The translations under genes and the position numbers were made by a program. From Bryobacterales bacterium (GTDB taxonomy: Bacteria > Acidobacteriota > Terriglobia > Bryobacterales > Bryobacteraceae), in the NCBI GenBank assembly GCA_019261985.1, contig JAFAQY010000134.1, positions 1-37,319 on the forward strand: DNA of 37,319 nucleotides. The letters are read 5' to 3'. Shown here in pieces: positions 1 to 8,482 of the stretch. The notes beneath the pieces are model-generated. The model saw nothing but the letters and a program-made list of their open reading frames with translations, had not been told where the DNA came from and ran no database searches. Position 1 is the stretch's first letter; the number at the start of each line of letters is the position of its first letter.

Positions 1-1
1 A

Positions 2-157
2 ACCACCGGAAACGAGATCATGGCGCTGTTCGCCCGCCTGCATAAACAGGGCAACACCATCGTGCTGGTGACGCACGAACACGATATCGCCATGCACGCG
101 CATCGCGTCATTCACATTCGCGACGGCAAGGTCGAGCGCGATGAGCGTGTCCGATAA
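2..157 (+). CDS. ABC transporter ATP-binding protein, C-terminal end (partial)
   Basis: Only the last 51 codons lie in the window; the gene begins upstream. The visible end contains the switch (H-loop) histidine in [10 protein letters not shown], followed by the typical C-terminal strand pair ending in IRDGKVERD. This is the pattern of LolD/MacB-type ATPases that energise FtsX-like permeases. Walker A, the signature motif and Walker B must lie upstream and cannot be checked. The protein would bind and hydrolyse ATP at the inner membrane face. The following gene is not an obvious transporter part, so the partner permease is probably upstream. The family call is good; the exact substrate class is inference. 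Confidence 0.85.
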   Translation, partial: TTGNEIMALFARLHKQGNTIVLVTHEHDIAMHAHRVIHIRDGKVERDERVR

Positions 158-310
158 CCGTTAACATCTCCGCCCGTTAGCCCGCATTAACCGGAAGGTT
201 CACAGATCGTCTCTTTATCAAGAATTTTCAAGCAGTTATGCTTTGGCCGCAGGCGTGCATTTTCCAGACGCGTTCCGAAAGGAAACGGAAAGAGACGAAG
301 GACACCCACC

Positions 311-727
311 ATGAAAAAGACTTTGAATTCGCTGCTGATTACCGCCGCCGGTTTTGCGCTGAGCGCTGCCGCGGCATATGGGCAAACCCGTTTAATCGCG
401 AATGTCCCGTTCGAGTTCCACACCGCAGCCGGCGTGCAGCCCGCGGGCGAATATACGGTTTCGCCTGCAACCTACGACGGATCCGTCGCGCGCTTTCAAA
501 ATATGCGCACCGGGCATTCCACGATCACCGGGCTGGGCGCGCAGAACGCCAATCCGAATGACACGATGCCGCAGCTCCTGTTCCGCTGCGGCAGCGAAAG
601 CGGTTGCGCGCTGGTGGCCATGAAAATGGGCGATGGCCGCGGCTGGACCTATAAGGTTCCCAAGATGAAGCCCTCCGAGGCGGAGCGCATTTCAGTTGTA
701 TACATGGGATCCAATCAGGCTGAGTAA
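311..727 (+). CDS. small secreted protein of unknown function
   Basis: 138 aa. A clear Sec signal peptide (MKK, then an Ala-rich hydrophobic stretch, cleavage near AYGQ at residue 25) precedes a compact domain of about 110 residues. The first mature strands read IANVPFEFHTAAGVQPAGEYTV, a pattern I associate with small exported acidobacterial proteins of unknown role. Two Cys residues (RCGSESGC) could form a disulfide. An AAGG-type ribosome-binding site lies about 9 bases before the ATG. The gene stands alone, 153 bases after the ABC ATPase, and is closed by a strong intrinsic terminator, so it is probably monocistronic. No enzymatic motif is visible. Confidence 0.8.
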   Translation: MKKTLNSLLITAAGFALSAAAAYGQTRLIANVPFEFHTAAGVQPAGEYTVSPATYDGSVARFQNMRTGHSTITGLGAQNANPNDTMPQLLFRCGSESGCALVAMKMGDGRGWTYKVPKMKPSEAERISVVYMGSNQAE

Positions 728-754
728 CGCAAATCCGTAGGTTCAGGAGGCGAA

Positions 755-787
755 GGGCGGCGGTCCACGTAGACCGCCGCCCTTTTT
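755..787 (+). terminator. intrinsic terminator after the secreted-protein gene
   Basis: A perfect 11-bp GC-rich stem (GGGCGGCGGTC / GACCGCCGCCC) with a six-base loop CACGTA is followed directly by five T residues. It starts 28 bases after the stop codon of the 311-727 gene. This is a textbook Rho-independent terminator. Confidence 0.95.
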
Positions 788-803
788 GGCGTGTGCCGGA
801 TCC

Positions 804-845
804 GTGGGGCCGGATGCCATCCGGCGCGCGGTTGCCAACCGCGCT
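804..845 (+). repeat. modular double-hairpin repeat, copy R1
   Basis: Begins GTGGGGC, then hairpin CCGGATGCCATCCGG, then hairpin GCGCGGTTGCCAACCGCGC. It belongs to the dispersed family described in the findings. It lies between the terminator of the upstream gene and the 3' end of the convergent gene at 898-1914. Confidence 0.85.
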
Positions 846-897
846 GTCCGGGGCTGGTCAACAGATCCTATCGGCGCAGGACCCGCGATTTCATGTA

Positions 898-1914
898 TCA
901 CTTAAAGGTGATGCTCGTTTCTGCTTCGAACCGCCGGTGATTTTTGTACTCGACGCTCACATGCCACGAATCTCCGGAGCCGAAAATTAACTCGAAATCC
1001 ACACTAACCGGGAGCAAATGGGAATCATCTCCGATTTTGACGTAGTCCCATACAATTGTTTGCTGGTATGAACGGCCGGGAAAATCCTTGGGATAGCCGG
1101 TTGTTTTTTCTTCGTATTGAATCAGGCTTCCACCCGGATTCTCTAGCAGCACTCGCCCAGCTCTGCCGGCATTGTAGCGTTTGCGCCCCCACTGCCACCA
1201 ACCCCAACAGCCATCGGGCGGGGATGTGAAAGCATACGCCAGCAACTGCTTGCCATGTGCCTCCTCACGCCCCTCAAAGGCGAGTTCGGTGGGGCACTGC
1301 GGATCGAAGACCATCTTGATTTCTGATCCAAAGAACGGACTCCAGTTAACGCCGAAAAGTTGAGGTTTGTTCAACGGCTTGCCGTTGATTCGAATGCGTT
1401 CGCGGGTTGGCTCGTCGCCTTTGAAGACGATGTCGGACTCAACAATGTCCACCAGTTTCCATTTCGGAGAATCCGCGGATCGACGGCTGGTATAGCGTTT
1501 CGCGATTTCATCCGCTATAAAGGATGGCATATGTTTGGCGTGATCCAGATTAACCTGGCGCACGCGCTCCAATTCGGCGTCCGGCGGACTGGAAGGAGCC
1601 GGCGATCCAAGGACTAGAAAACGCTCCTTCGGGGTGGGTGCCCGAAGGTAGCGGATGCTCTTCAGCTCCGCGCAATGCTCCGGGTCCTTTGGCCTGCAGG
1701 TAATTTGAATTTCATCGGCCAAATGAAATTGCGCGCTGAGTGTTTCGGCGGACAGGGTGCCCGTTTTCGGAAGGTTGGCGGCGACCCGATCTCCCTTGGC
1801 GAGCCGGATCTGGATCGAATCCTGAGCCATGCGGTCCAGGCCGCCAATGAATTCGAGATCCGCCGCAAACCCGGCAAGCGGAACGAAGCAAGCGGCGACT
1901 AAACTCCGCCGCAT
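898..1914 (-). CDS. secreted protein of unknown function, third gene of the padR-ADOP operon
   Basis: 338 aa with a short signal peptide (MRRSLVAACFVPLAGFAADLEF). I do not recognise a named domain. The N-terminal part reads like a beta-rich exported domain (about residues 20-100). The C-terminal part (about 170-338) has repeated strand-like segments and an unusual Trp-rich patch GCWGWWQWGRKRY near residue 236. Its ATG directly abuts the TAG of the ADOP permease (TAGATG), so translation is almost certainly coupled and the protein should be made with the transporter. A periplasmic or surface accessory of that exporter is a reasonable inference, not a demonstrated role. Confidence 0.75.
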   Translation of the reverse strand: MRRSLVAACFVPLAGFAADLEFIGGLDRMAQDSIQIRLAKGDRVAANLPKTGTLSAETLSAQFHLADEIQITCRPKDPEHCAELKSIRYLRAPTPKERFLVLGSPAPSSPPDAELERVRQVNLDHAKHMPSFIADEIAKRYTSRRSADSPKWKLVDIVESDIVFKGDEPTRERIRINGKPLNKPQLFGVNWSPFFGSEIKMVFDPQCPTELAFEGREEAHGKQLLAYAFTSPPDGCWGWWQWGRKRYNAGRAGRVLLENPGGSLIQYEEKTTGYPKDFPGRSYQQTIVWDYVKIGDDSHLLPVSVDFELIFGSGDSWHVSVEYKNHRRFEAETSITFK

Positions 1915-4656
1915 CTATTCGGCCCTGAGCGCTACATTCGGGTCCACGCGAGCGGCACGCCGCGCCGGCAGGTAGGCGGCAACAAGCGTTATTACGAATA
2001 CCGCGACCACCAGAATCGTGAACGCCTCATGCCCGAAGTGCTCGGTGCCTATCTGGATGCTCATCTGCCCTCCGCCATTCGGTTCCGGCGGTTTTGGATC
2101 GCCGGAAGCGTTTGAGCCAACGCCCAGGAGCGCAAACATGAGCCTCTCGGCTCCCCAGTCGAGGGCGGCGCCCGCTCCGACACCGCACACTGCCAGCGCC
2201 ACGCCGTACCGCAGCACCATCCGCACCACTGCGCCCGCTCGCGCCCCCAGCGCCATGCGGATTCCGATTTCGCGCGTGCGAGAGCCGACCTCATAAGCGA
2301 GCAGTCCATACAATCCCACCAGCGCCAGCAACAGTCCGAGCACGCCCATCGCGCCCAGCGTGTCGAGGCTTAGCATCGCCCCTCTCAGGAAAACGCCATA
2401 CGTGTTCTGCCAAGTGTGAGCGTCGGGCATCGCTTGATCCGGGTCGAGATCGTGGATCAACGCGCGGATCGGCTCCACGAGACCGCGCGGATCTCCCGTA
2501 GACCGGGCCGTCAGCATCACCTCGCGGCCCTTCGGCGTCCCGTAAGGCAGGAAGATCGTGTCCATGGGTCCCGTGCCGAAAGCCATGAACGCGTTGATTC
2601 GGGCGACGCCGATTATGCTCACCCACTGGCCGGCTTTTAAGCGGATCTGTTTTCCGACGCCGTTCTGACCGGGCCAGTAACGGCGGACGAGCACGTCGTT
2701 CACTATTGCCACCGCCGGCGAGGGTCCGAAATCCGTCGCGCGAAAGGCGCGCCCCTCAATCAGCGGAATCCCGAACGTATCGAAAAAACCTTCATCGACC
2801 CACACGCCAGACACTTTCACGTCATCCCGAGCCGCGGGGCTTTCCGGGCGAATCACGGCGACGTCTTGATAGATCAAAGCGGCCCCCTTTACCCCTTTCG
2901 CCGAGCGCACACGCCCGGCTAGTTCCTTGAAGAACTGTGCCGCACGCAGATCCTTCAAGTGCGTGATCGCGGGATCGAAATCGACTCCCACCAAACCGTC
3001 TACTTGGAATCCAGGATTACGAATTGAAGTAACAAGCGTTTTGTAGACGCCCGCGTAAACAAAGCTGGTAATGGTCAACAGCAGCAAGGAAATCGCCACC
3101 TGCCCTGCGACGAGAAGATTCCTTCCGCGAAACAGCTTCCTCACCCAGCCGCGACGTCGCGCGACCGTCCCTGCGCCCTTCATCACGCTCACAAGATCGG
3201 TATGCGTCGCCTGAAACGCGGGCATGATCCCGAACAGCACCACGCTGAATAGCGCAACAGCGGTGCTAAACGCCAGCAGCCGCATGTCTCCGCTTAACGG
3301 GAACAACGCGACCAGCTTTGGATCAAACTCCATGACCAAGCGCTTGCCCAGCGCGAACGGAATGTAGCCGATCAATATTCCCGCCACGCCTCCGCCCGCG
3401 GCAAGCAACAGGCTTTCGGTTAGCAACTGGCGAATCAGTCTCTGGCGTCCCGCCCCAATCGCAAGGCGCATTGCCATTTCCTGCGCCCGCGCCGGAGCGC
3501 GGCTGGTAAGGAGTCCCGCTACGTTCGCGCACGCGACCAGCAGAACCATGACGGCCAAGGTCATGGCGAGAGATGCGAGTGTGATTCCCGGGCCGCCGCC
3601 GGAACGGAACTCGATTATGCTGCGCACCGTCATCCCGCGGTCTCGATTCGTCTCCGGGTGATCTTTCTCCAAACTTCCGCCGATCGTCGCGACCTCGGCT
3701 CGCGCCCGCGGGAGTGGAACACCCGGTTTCAAGCGGCCGAAAACAGTAAGCGATCGCCGCTCTCGATTTTCCAGCAGGTCCGGCGCATTTCCCACGCGAG
3801 GGGCGGCGCCGATCGGCAAATAAAAGCTCGGTTCGTCATCGGAAAGACTGTCGTCCACGTCCGTGAACCGCGCCGGCATCACGCCGGCGATTGTAAAGTC
3901 AGTTCCGTTGATGCGCGCCCGCTTACCCAGCACGCCGGAATCGCCGCCGAAACTATCTTGCCAGCAGGAATGGCTCAGAATCGTCACCAAATCGTTTCCC
4001 CGGACCCGTTCCTCCTCCGCCGAGAATGTGCGGCCGATCTCCGGCTGCGCGCCCAGAACGCTGAAGAAATTGCTTGTGACGAGCTTTCCGTCCTTCATGC
4101 GCGGGGTTTCGGCGGGATGCGCCGCAAAGCCGGCCGAAACAGCCGTGAACGCCGCCAAGGCTTGGAAGCTTTCACTGCGATCCCGCGCGGCGGCGTAGTC
4201 GGGATAGGAAACGGCCGACGCATTGGAGTCCTTCGCGGTGGAAACCAGTGCGACGATTTCGTTCGCATGCGGAATTCGCGGCGGCCGGAGCAGGCTGAAG
4301 TCCACGACGGTAAACATCACATAGTTCGCCGCCACGCCGATGCCCAGCGAAAGGATCGCGATAGCGGTAAAGCCTGGGCTTTTCGCGAACGCCCGTGCGC
4401 CATGGGTTACATCGCGCCATAAATCCTCGACCCATTGGAACCGCCAAGCCGCGCGCGAGTCTTCGGCGCTGCGTGCGCGAGAGCCGAATTCGCGCCGCGC
4501 GCGTTCGAGCGCTTCACGAACCGGCATGCCTTCGGCTTGCAGTTCCTCGGCGCGGCACTCGATATGGAATCGGATCTCGTCATCCAGTTCCCGATCGAAT
4601 TGCGAACGCCGGCGAAGGAACGCCGCGCGCCTCAGGATTTCATTCCAGGCCGGCAT
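1915..4656 (-). CDS. ABC transporter permease, acidobacterial duplicated orphan permease (ADOP/MacB-FtsX) type
   Basis: 913 aa. Residues 1-65 form the charged helical prefix (DRELDDEIRFHIECRAEELQ) typical of ADOP permeases. A transmembrane helix follows at about 95-122, then a periplasmic MacB-type core domain (about 125-340), a three-helix FtsX block (about 365-490, including VLLVACANVAGLL), a second periplasmic domain (about 520-720) and a second FtsX block (about 770-905) ending LPARRAARVDPNVALRAE. The two-fold internal duplication identifies the family. It probably moves a lipid or peptide, or does mechanical work, across the envelope with a separate ATPase. It follows padR with one base between TGA and ATG, and its stop abuts the next ATG. 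No frameshift or missing block is seen. Confidence 0.93.
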   Translation of the reverse strand: MPAWNEILRRAAFLRRRSQFDRELDDEIRFHIECRAEELQAEGMPVREALERARREFGSRARSAEDSRAAWRFQWVEDLWRDVTHGARAFAKSPGFTAIAILSLGIGVAANYVMFTVVDFSLLRPPRIPHANEIVALVSTAKDSNASAVSYPDYAAARDRSESFQALAAFTAVSAGFAAHPAETPRMKDGKLVTSNFFSVLGAQPEIGRTFSAEEERVRGNDLVTILSHSCWQDSFGGDSGVLGKRARINGTDFTIAGVMPARFTDVDDSLSDDEPSFYLPIGAAPRVGNAPDLLENRERRSLTVFGRLKPGVPLPRARAEVATIGGSLEKDHPETNRDRGMTVRSIIEFRSGGGPGITLASLAMTLAVMVLLVACANVAGLLTSRAPARAQEMAMRLAIGAGRQRLIRQLLTESLLLAAGGGVAGILIGYIPFALGKRLVMEFDPKLVALFPLSGDMRLLAFSTAVALFSVVLFGIMPAFQATHTDLVSVMKGAGTVARRRGWVRKLFRGRNLLVAGQVAISLLLLTITSFVYAGVYKTLVTSIRNPGFQVDGLVGVDFDPAITHLKDLRAAQFFKELAGRVRSAKGVKGAALIYQDVAVIRPESPAARDDVKVSGVWVDEGFFDTFGIPLIEGRAFRATDFGPSPAVAIVNDVLVRRYWPGQNGVGKQIRLKAGQWVSIIGVARINAFMAFGTGPMDTIFLPYGTPKGREVMLTARSTGDPRGLVEPIRALIHDLDPDQAMPDAHTWQNTYGVFLRGAMLSLDTLGAMGVLGLLLALVGLYGLLAYEVGSRTREIGIRMALGARAGAVVRMVLRYGVALAVCGVGAGAALDWGAERLMFALLGVGSNASGDPKPPEPNGGGQMSIQIGTEHFGHEAFTILVVAVFVITLVAAYLPARRAARVDPNVALRAE

Positions 4657-4657
4657 C

Positions 4658-4999
4658 TCAAGCTGTCCTCAATACCCGCTGAATCGAGCTCACCATGCGC
4701 TCGAAGCTTTCCGTTTCTCGTGCCAGTTGTTTGCGGCCCTCCGCGGTGAGGCGATAGAAGCGCGCTTTGCGGTTGTTTTCGGACGTTCCCCACTCGGATG
4801 CCAGCCACCCTTTGACCAGCATGCGATTCAACGCCGGGTATAGAGAACCGTCCTCGATCTCCAGGCCTTGCTCGGAAACGTCCCGGATGCGTTTGGCGAT
4901 TGCGTAACCGTGCAGAGGGCCTGCGCGGAGCGTCCTAAGGACCAACAGATAGAGCGTTCCGGGCAGCAGCTCCGGGTTCGCAGGCGGCATTTTTCCCAT
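4658..4999 (-). CDS. PadR-family transcriptional regulator
   Basis: 113 aa from the chosen start MGKMPPANPELLPGTLYLLVL. The winged-helix signature is complete: LRTLRAGPLHGYAIAKRI, then the wing and recognition region EDGSLYPALNRM, then a two-helix dimerisation tail ending IQRVLRTA. The reading frame stays open 14 codons further upstream, but that would place the promoter and the perfect operator palindrome (5006-5017) inside the gene, so the ATG at 4999 is preferred. With the -10 at about 5010-5017 the mRNA would be leaderless or nearly so. It is the first gene of the operon and presumably represses the permease and itself. Confidence 0.93.
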   Translation of the reverse strand: MGKMPPANPELLPGTLYLLVLRTLRAGPLHGYAIAKRIRDVSEQGLEIEDGSLYPALNRMLVKGWLASEWGTSENNRKARFYRLTAEGRKQLARETESFERMVSSIQRVLRTA

Positions 5000-5005
5000 G
5001 TCCCT

Positions 5006-5041
5006 ACTATATATAGTCTGGACAGGGGAAGAAGAAGTCAA
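5006..5041 (-). promoter_or_regulatory. padR promoter with overlapping palindromic operator
   Basis: On the minus strand TTGACT (5041-5036) serves as -35. A TATA-rich -10 falls within the perfect 12-bp palindrome ACTATATATAGT (5006-5017). The spacing is 18-20 bases depending on which hexamer is used. A regulator bound to the palindrome would block the -10 directly, which fits autorepression by the adjacent PadR protein. The binding assignment is inferred from position and symmetry. Confidence 0.75.
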
Positions 5042-5078
5042 GCCTGCGATTCGGAGAGCGCTGGACCGCCGTTCTAAT

Positions 5079-5150
5079 GTGGGGCGGGCTTCAGCCTGCG
5101 GCGGGCTTCAGCCCGCCTGAGCGGTTAGTGAAGTCTGCAATCAATCACTA
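5079..5150. repeat. modular double-hairpin repeat, copy R2 (long form)
   Basis: Begins GTGGGGC, with a hairpin GGGCTTCAGCCTGC and a hairpin GGCGGGCTTCAGCCCGCC. A further tail GAGCGGTTAGTGAAGT and CTGCAATCAATCACTA matches the tail of copy R4 at 13.7 kb. It lies in the spacer between lptD and padR, and its last bases form the lptD stop codon. Confidence 0.85.
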
Positions 5151-7505
5151 GAAGATCCGCTCCTGCCGCTTCAGCGTCCCGAACGTTGCAATGTTCGATA
5201 CCGCGAAAGAAACCAGGTACTGAGTTTCGTTGCGCGTGCCGAACGAGAACCGGCGGTACTGCGCGCTGATGCCGCAGCAATCGGTATTGTAGGTTGCCTG
5301 CACCAGCGTGTATTCAAGCTTCCCGATGCGGTAGTCGTAAAACGCGCTTGCGCCGTAATTCCAGCCTCGGCGGCTTTGATTTCCATAAGTCGCGGAAAAT
5401 CGCATCTGGTTTGAGTTTGGCGCCAGAACCGGATCGGTGCGGATGGCCGTATTCCCGATAGATGCCGACCACTTCCCGATATGCGCATCCACATTCACGG
5501 TGCTATTTACAAAACGGCGTTGAACCGGATCGTAATCCGTGCGCCACTCGATGCCGATTCGCGATTGATACCGCAACACGCTGGCGATGGGCGATTGATG
5601 GCGGGGCCCATCCAGGAACGTGAACCCGGTCATATCCGCGACGCTTTCCACCACGTTGCGCTGCCCCGCGATCACCGCGCCGCCGAAAGTGGGATCGAAA
5701 AAGCGCTTATAGAGAAGCTGCCAGCTCAGCACATCGCTTATGTTCCCGTTCTTATCTTTCGCGAGCAGGCGATTGGTGAGTGAAAACGCCACCTCATTGG
5801 TATTGGAAAGAATATCGGTTTGATCGAACCGGATAATGTTGTTGAAATTATCGATTCCCGTCACGTAACGGTACGAAATCCTTGGCTCGATCACGTGCTT
5901 TACTTTATCTCCCATCCAGGAGGGTGCGTCGAACACACGCGCCAGCGACGGCAGCACCCAGTCGAAATTGAAATCGCGAGCATTGCGCCACAGATTGTTA
6001 CCCGTAACCTGGCCGTTCACGAAGCTCGAATCGTAGAACGTCTCATGCAGCGTGAAGCTCGGCACAAAATCCATATCCAGCCAGTGAAACGCTGCGGTGA
6101 CGCGCGGCGCAAAATTGGTCCTGTCCACGAACTGCCGAGTCTGGAACTGCGGCTGGCTGCGATGCTCTAATCCATCGCTCGCTTCGAAAGAGAAATAAAC
6201 CGGCCAACTGTTAAATGCGTGTTCGCGCCTGGTGAATTGAAATTCCGGGAGTTTGCGAAGCAAAATTTGATCGCCCGGAGTCGTCGTTTGATAATTCACG
6301 TTCCGCTCGGCCACGAAATTAATTCCGTAATCGGACCAGTGTTTGGTCAAAAAGCCCACCGAATGTGTCTCTGAAAAGATGGCCTCGTTGATCGATTCCG
6401 AGAACTCCTGCCGGTAGAGAAACGACGACAGAATATCCAGATGACCGCGCGCCTCCCAGCCCTCCGGCAACTGCGATTTTCCGTCGAACAGAATCAGATA
6501 TCCTCCCCGCGAGACCGACGGGTTCGAGCTATGGTCGCTCAGCGCGTAAGCGGTCAGGTTGAAATCGGTGGTCTCATTTACTTTCCCGCGAAAATCGAGG
6601 ACATTATTGATCCCAACGCTCGAAAAATATTGAGCGCGGTACGTGAGGTCGTAGCTGCGATTAATCGCCCAAAAATATCCGAAGCCGGCCATCATGCCGC
6701 GCAAGGAGCTATGCCCGATGTTGGGAGTAAGAAACCCGCTGCGCCGCGGCTCCTTTTTCAGCGATTTATAAAGCGCCGGGGCATAGAACAGCGGTATCTT
6801 GCGCACGTAAAACCAGGATGAATGCGCGATCGCGTGGTCGCGAGGCAAGATGTCGAACTTCGGCCCCTGCAAACGCCACCACGGGTTCGGAAGATCGCAA
6901 TCGGTAATGAAACCGTTGTAAATGATGTAATGGCCCTCTTTGCGTTCCGCCCACTTGCCCTGGAAATAAAACGGGTTGGTTGTGGTCAGCAGCCCCGGCC
7001 TTGCCTCGATGCGCGATGGCGCTGTCCCGCTGACCTCGTAGAATTGGCCGGTTTCCTCCTGCGTGTTGTAATTAGCATGATCGCAGAACAACTTTTCACC
7101 GCTGACATAGTTCTCATAGTGGACGTGCCCGCGCGCCGAAGCCTCGCCCGTGTCCTGGTCGTAATCGACCTCATCCGCCGTTAACGACATCGTCGCGGTT
7201 TCGATTCTCACGAATCCGCGGAGATGAATCAGAGGACCCTCGTGGTCCTGTTCATTGGCAGTAATGATCTCCGCATCGCCTGGCCCCGGCGCGCCCTCGC
7301 GCGGCGGCGCTACCTTCTGGTTAGGGTTCGGGCTCACCAGAACCTGCGCCGGCGGAGGCGGCGGAGGTAAACCAGGACGGTAGGTTTGCGCTCTTAACCC
7401 GATGGATAGAAGGAACAAGAGTGCCAGCGCACCGAAAGAAAACGCGTGACAAAATAGCTTACTTGTGCTATTTAGGAGAAGGTTGGCGCTGCTTGGGGGG
7501 CTCAA
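5148..7505 (-). CDS. lptD: LPS-assembly protein LptD
   Basis: 785 aa from a TTG start; the exact start is uncertain. An N-terminal hydrophobic signal (about residues 20-39, ending LRAQ) is followed by a Pro-rich linker (PPPPPPA). The periplasmic OstA/LptA-like jellyroll comes next (about 75-200, with LTADEVDYDQDTGEASARGHV), then the large outer-membrane beta-barrel (about 230-785) ending in aromatic F. A Cys pair (C743-C744 in YNTDCCGISAQYRR) near the C-terminus corresponds to the conserved LptD disulfide cysteines, with partners likely at FCDHANY and ITDCDLP. The protein inserts lipopolysaccharide into the outer leaflet with LptE. It is divergent from the RDD gene, with about 45 bases between starts. 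Confidence 0.93.
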   Translation of the reverse strand: MSPPSSANLLLNSTSKLFCHAFSFGALALLFLLSIGLRAQTYRPGLPPPPPPAQVLVSPNPNQKVAPPREGAPGPGDAEIITANEQDHEGPLIHLRGFVRIETATMSLTADEVDYDQDTGEASARGHVHYENYVSGEKLFCDHANYNTQEETGQFYEVSGTAPSRIEARPGLLTTTNPFYFQGKWAERKEGHYIIYNGFITDCDLPNPWWRLQGPKFDILPRDHAIAHSSWFYVRKIPLFYAPALYKSLKKEPRRSGFLTPNIGHSSLRGMMAGFGYFWAINRSYDLTYRAQYFSSVGINNVLDFRGKVNETTDFNLTAYALSDHSSNPSVSRGGYLILFDGKSQLPEGWEARGHLDILSSFLYRQEFSESINEAIFSETHSVGFLTKHWSDYGINFVAERNVNYQTTTPGDQILLRKLPEFQFTRREHAFNSWPVYFSFEASDGLEHRSQPQFQTRQFVDRTNFAPRVTAAFHWLDMDFVPSFTLHETFYDSSFVNGQVTGNNLWRNARDFNFDWVLPSLARVFDAPSWMGDKVKHVIEPRISYRYVTGIDNFNNIIRFDQTDILSNTNEVAFSLTNRLLAKDKNGNISDVLSWQLLYKRFFDPTFGGAVIAGQRNVVESVADMTGFTFLDGPRHQSPIASVLRYQSRIGIEWRTDYDPVQRRFVNSTVNVDAHIGKWSASIGNTAIRTDPVLAPNSNQMRFSATYGNQSRRGWNYGASAFYDYRIGKLEYTLVQATYNTDCCGISAQYRRFSFGTRNETQYLVSFAVSNIATFGTLKRQERIF

Positions 7506-7510
7506 TCGAG

Positions 7511-7529
7511 CACACTAGCAGAGAGTGTG
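7511..7529. promoter_or_regulatory. inverted repeat in the lptD / RDD divergent spacer
   Basis: CACACT and AGTGTG are separated by seven bases in the short spacer between the divergent lptD and RDD-protein starts. The position suits a shared regulatory site, but six-base arms can occur by chance. Confidence 0.3.
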
Positions 7530-7550
7530 ACACGTAGTCAACCTGACCAT

Positions 7551-8399
7551 ATGGCGCAGATTCAGTGCCGGTATTGCGGGCTGGTCAATGACGCTCAGGA
7601 GCGCCGTTGCGTGCGGTGTATGCGGCGCCTGCACTTGGCCTCGCCGCGCCCCGCCCCGGAAACATACCCCATTGCTGGCGCTACCGCGCCCGTCCTGCAA
7701 ACGATCGCCGGCGCCGGAGCCGCTGCCGCTGCAGCGCCCGCACGCGAAAAAGAACCTGCGGGCTTACAGCAGCCGCTTTTTCTCGACGCTCCCCCGGCTT
7801 CGAAAGTGATTCCTATACCCACGCTGACGCCGCTTCGCCGGACTGCGCGGGAGTCCTCACCCGTCCGCCGCGTCGCGCCGAGGACTGGGGCGCCGCCGGC
7901 CCGGCGCGGCCCCGAGTTGCAGCGGGCGCTCGATTTTCAGGCTGCCTCCGCCGCCCCCGCGCCGCATGCAGACGGAATCTACTGCGATGCCCCTGTCGCG
8001 CTCCCGACGCATCGCATTATGGCCGCGGCTGTCGATATCAGCGTGGTGCTGATCGCGCTCGGCATCTTTGGCGTGATTTTGTTCTTCTGTGGCGGCGATA
8101 TTTCGGTTACGCGCCACACCACTCCATATTTTCTCGCCGTGATTTCCCTTACTTCGCTGTTTTATCGCCTGCTTTGGACATTGGGCAACGGGGATTCGCC
8201 CGGCATGCGCTTTGCGGGCCTGCGCCTGGTCGACTTCGATGGAAGGAAACCCACCCGCGAGCAGCGCCTGCGGCGTCAGCTTGTGAGCCTGCTCAGCGTC
8301 ATCTCCGCGGGTCTCGGGCTCGCATGGGCGTTGGTGGACGAAGAAAACCTTACCTGGCACGACCACATCTCGAAGACGTTCCCCACACCGGGAGCCTAG
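7551..8399 (+). CDS. zinc-ribbon RDD-family membrane protein
   Basis: 282 aa from the ATG at 7551; an in-frame GTG at 7527 would add eight residues. Residues 6-23 form a zinc-ribbon-like knuckle, CxxC-x10-CxxC (C6, C9, C20, C23). A long low-complexity Ala/Pro/Arg linker follows (about 35-145). The RDD domain comes last, with three membrane segments (about 155-182, 192-212, 243-262) and the conserved polar landmarks [17 protein letters not shown] and [11 protein letters not shown] proteins are integral membrane proteins of mostly unknown or ion-transport function. The cytoplasmic ribbon plus flexible linker suggests a protein or nucleic-acid contact. No Shine-Dalgarno sequence is obvious. Confidence 0.85.
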   Translation: MAQIQCRYCGLVNDAQERRCVRCMRRLHLASPRPAPETYPIAGATAPVLQTIAGAGAAAAAAPAREKEPAGLQQPLFLDAPPASKVIPIPTLTPLRRTARESSPVRRVAPRTGAPPARRGPELQRALDFQAASAAPAPHADGIYCDAPVALPTHRIMAAAVDISVVLIALGIFGVILFFCGGDISVTRHTTPYFLAVISLTSLFYRLLWTLGNGDSPGMRFAGLRLVDFDGRKPTREQRLRRQLVSLLSVISAGLGLAWALVDEENLTWHDHISKTFPTPGA

Positions 8400-8411
8400 T
8401 ACCTGATTGCT

Positions 8412-8473
8412 GTGGGGCAGGCTTTAGCCGGGCTTTAGCCTGCGGCGGGCTTCAGCCGGGCTTCAGCCCGCCT
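8412..8473. repeat. modular double-hairpin repeat, copy R3 (internally expanded)
   Basis: Begins GTGGGGC. The first hairpin contains the CTTTAGCC word twice and the second contains CTTCAGCC twice, so each palindrome has been lengthened by one copy of its half-unit. It fills the spacer directly before nuoB and ends nine bases from the nuoB start. Confidence 0.85.
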
Positions 8474-8482
8474 CATGTCATA

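Noticed and set aside
3658-4422. 254-codon frame antisense to the ADOP permease
   Set aside because: The opposite strand encodes an intact permease here; the antisense product has no recognisable domain.
4658-5041. Longer padR form starting at 5041
   Set aside because: It would place the promoter and operator palindrome inside the coding region; the ATG at 4999 matches the family N-terminus.
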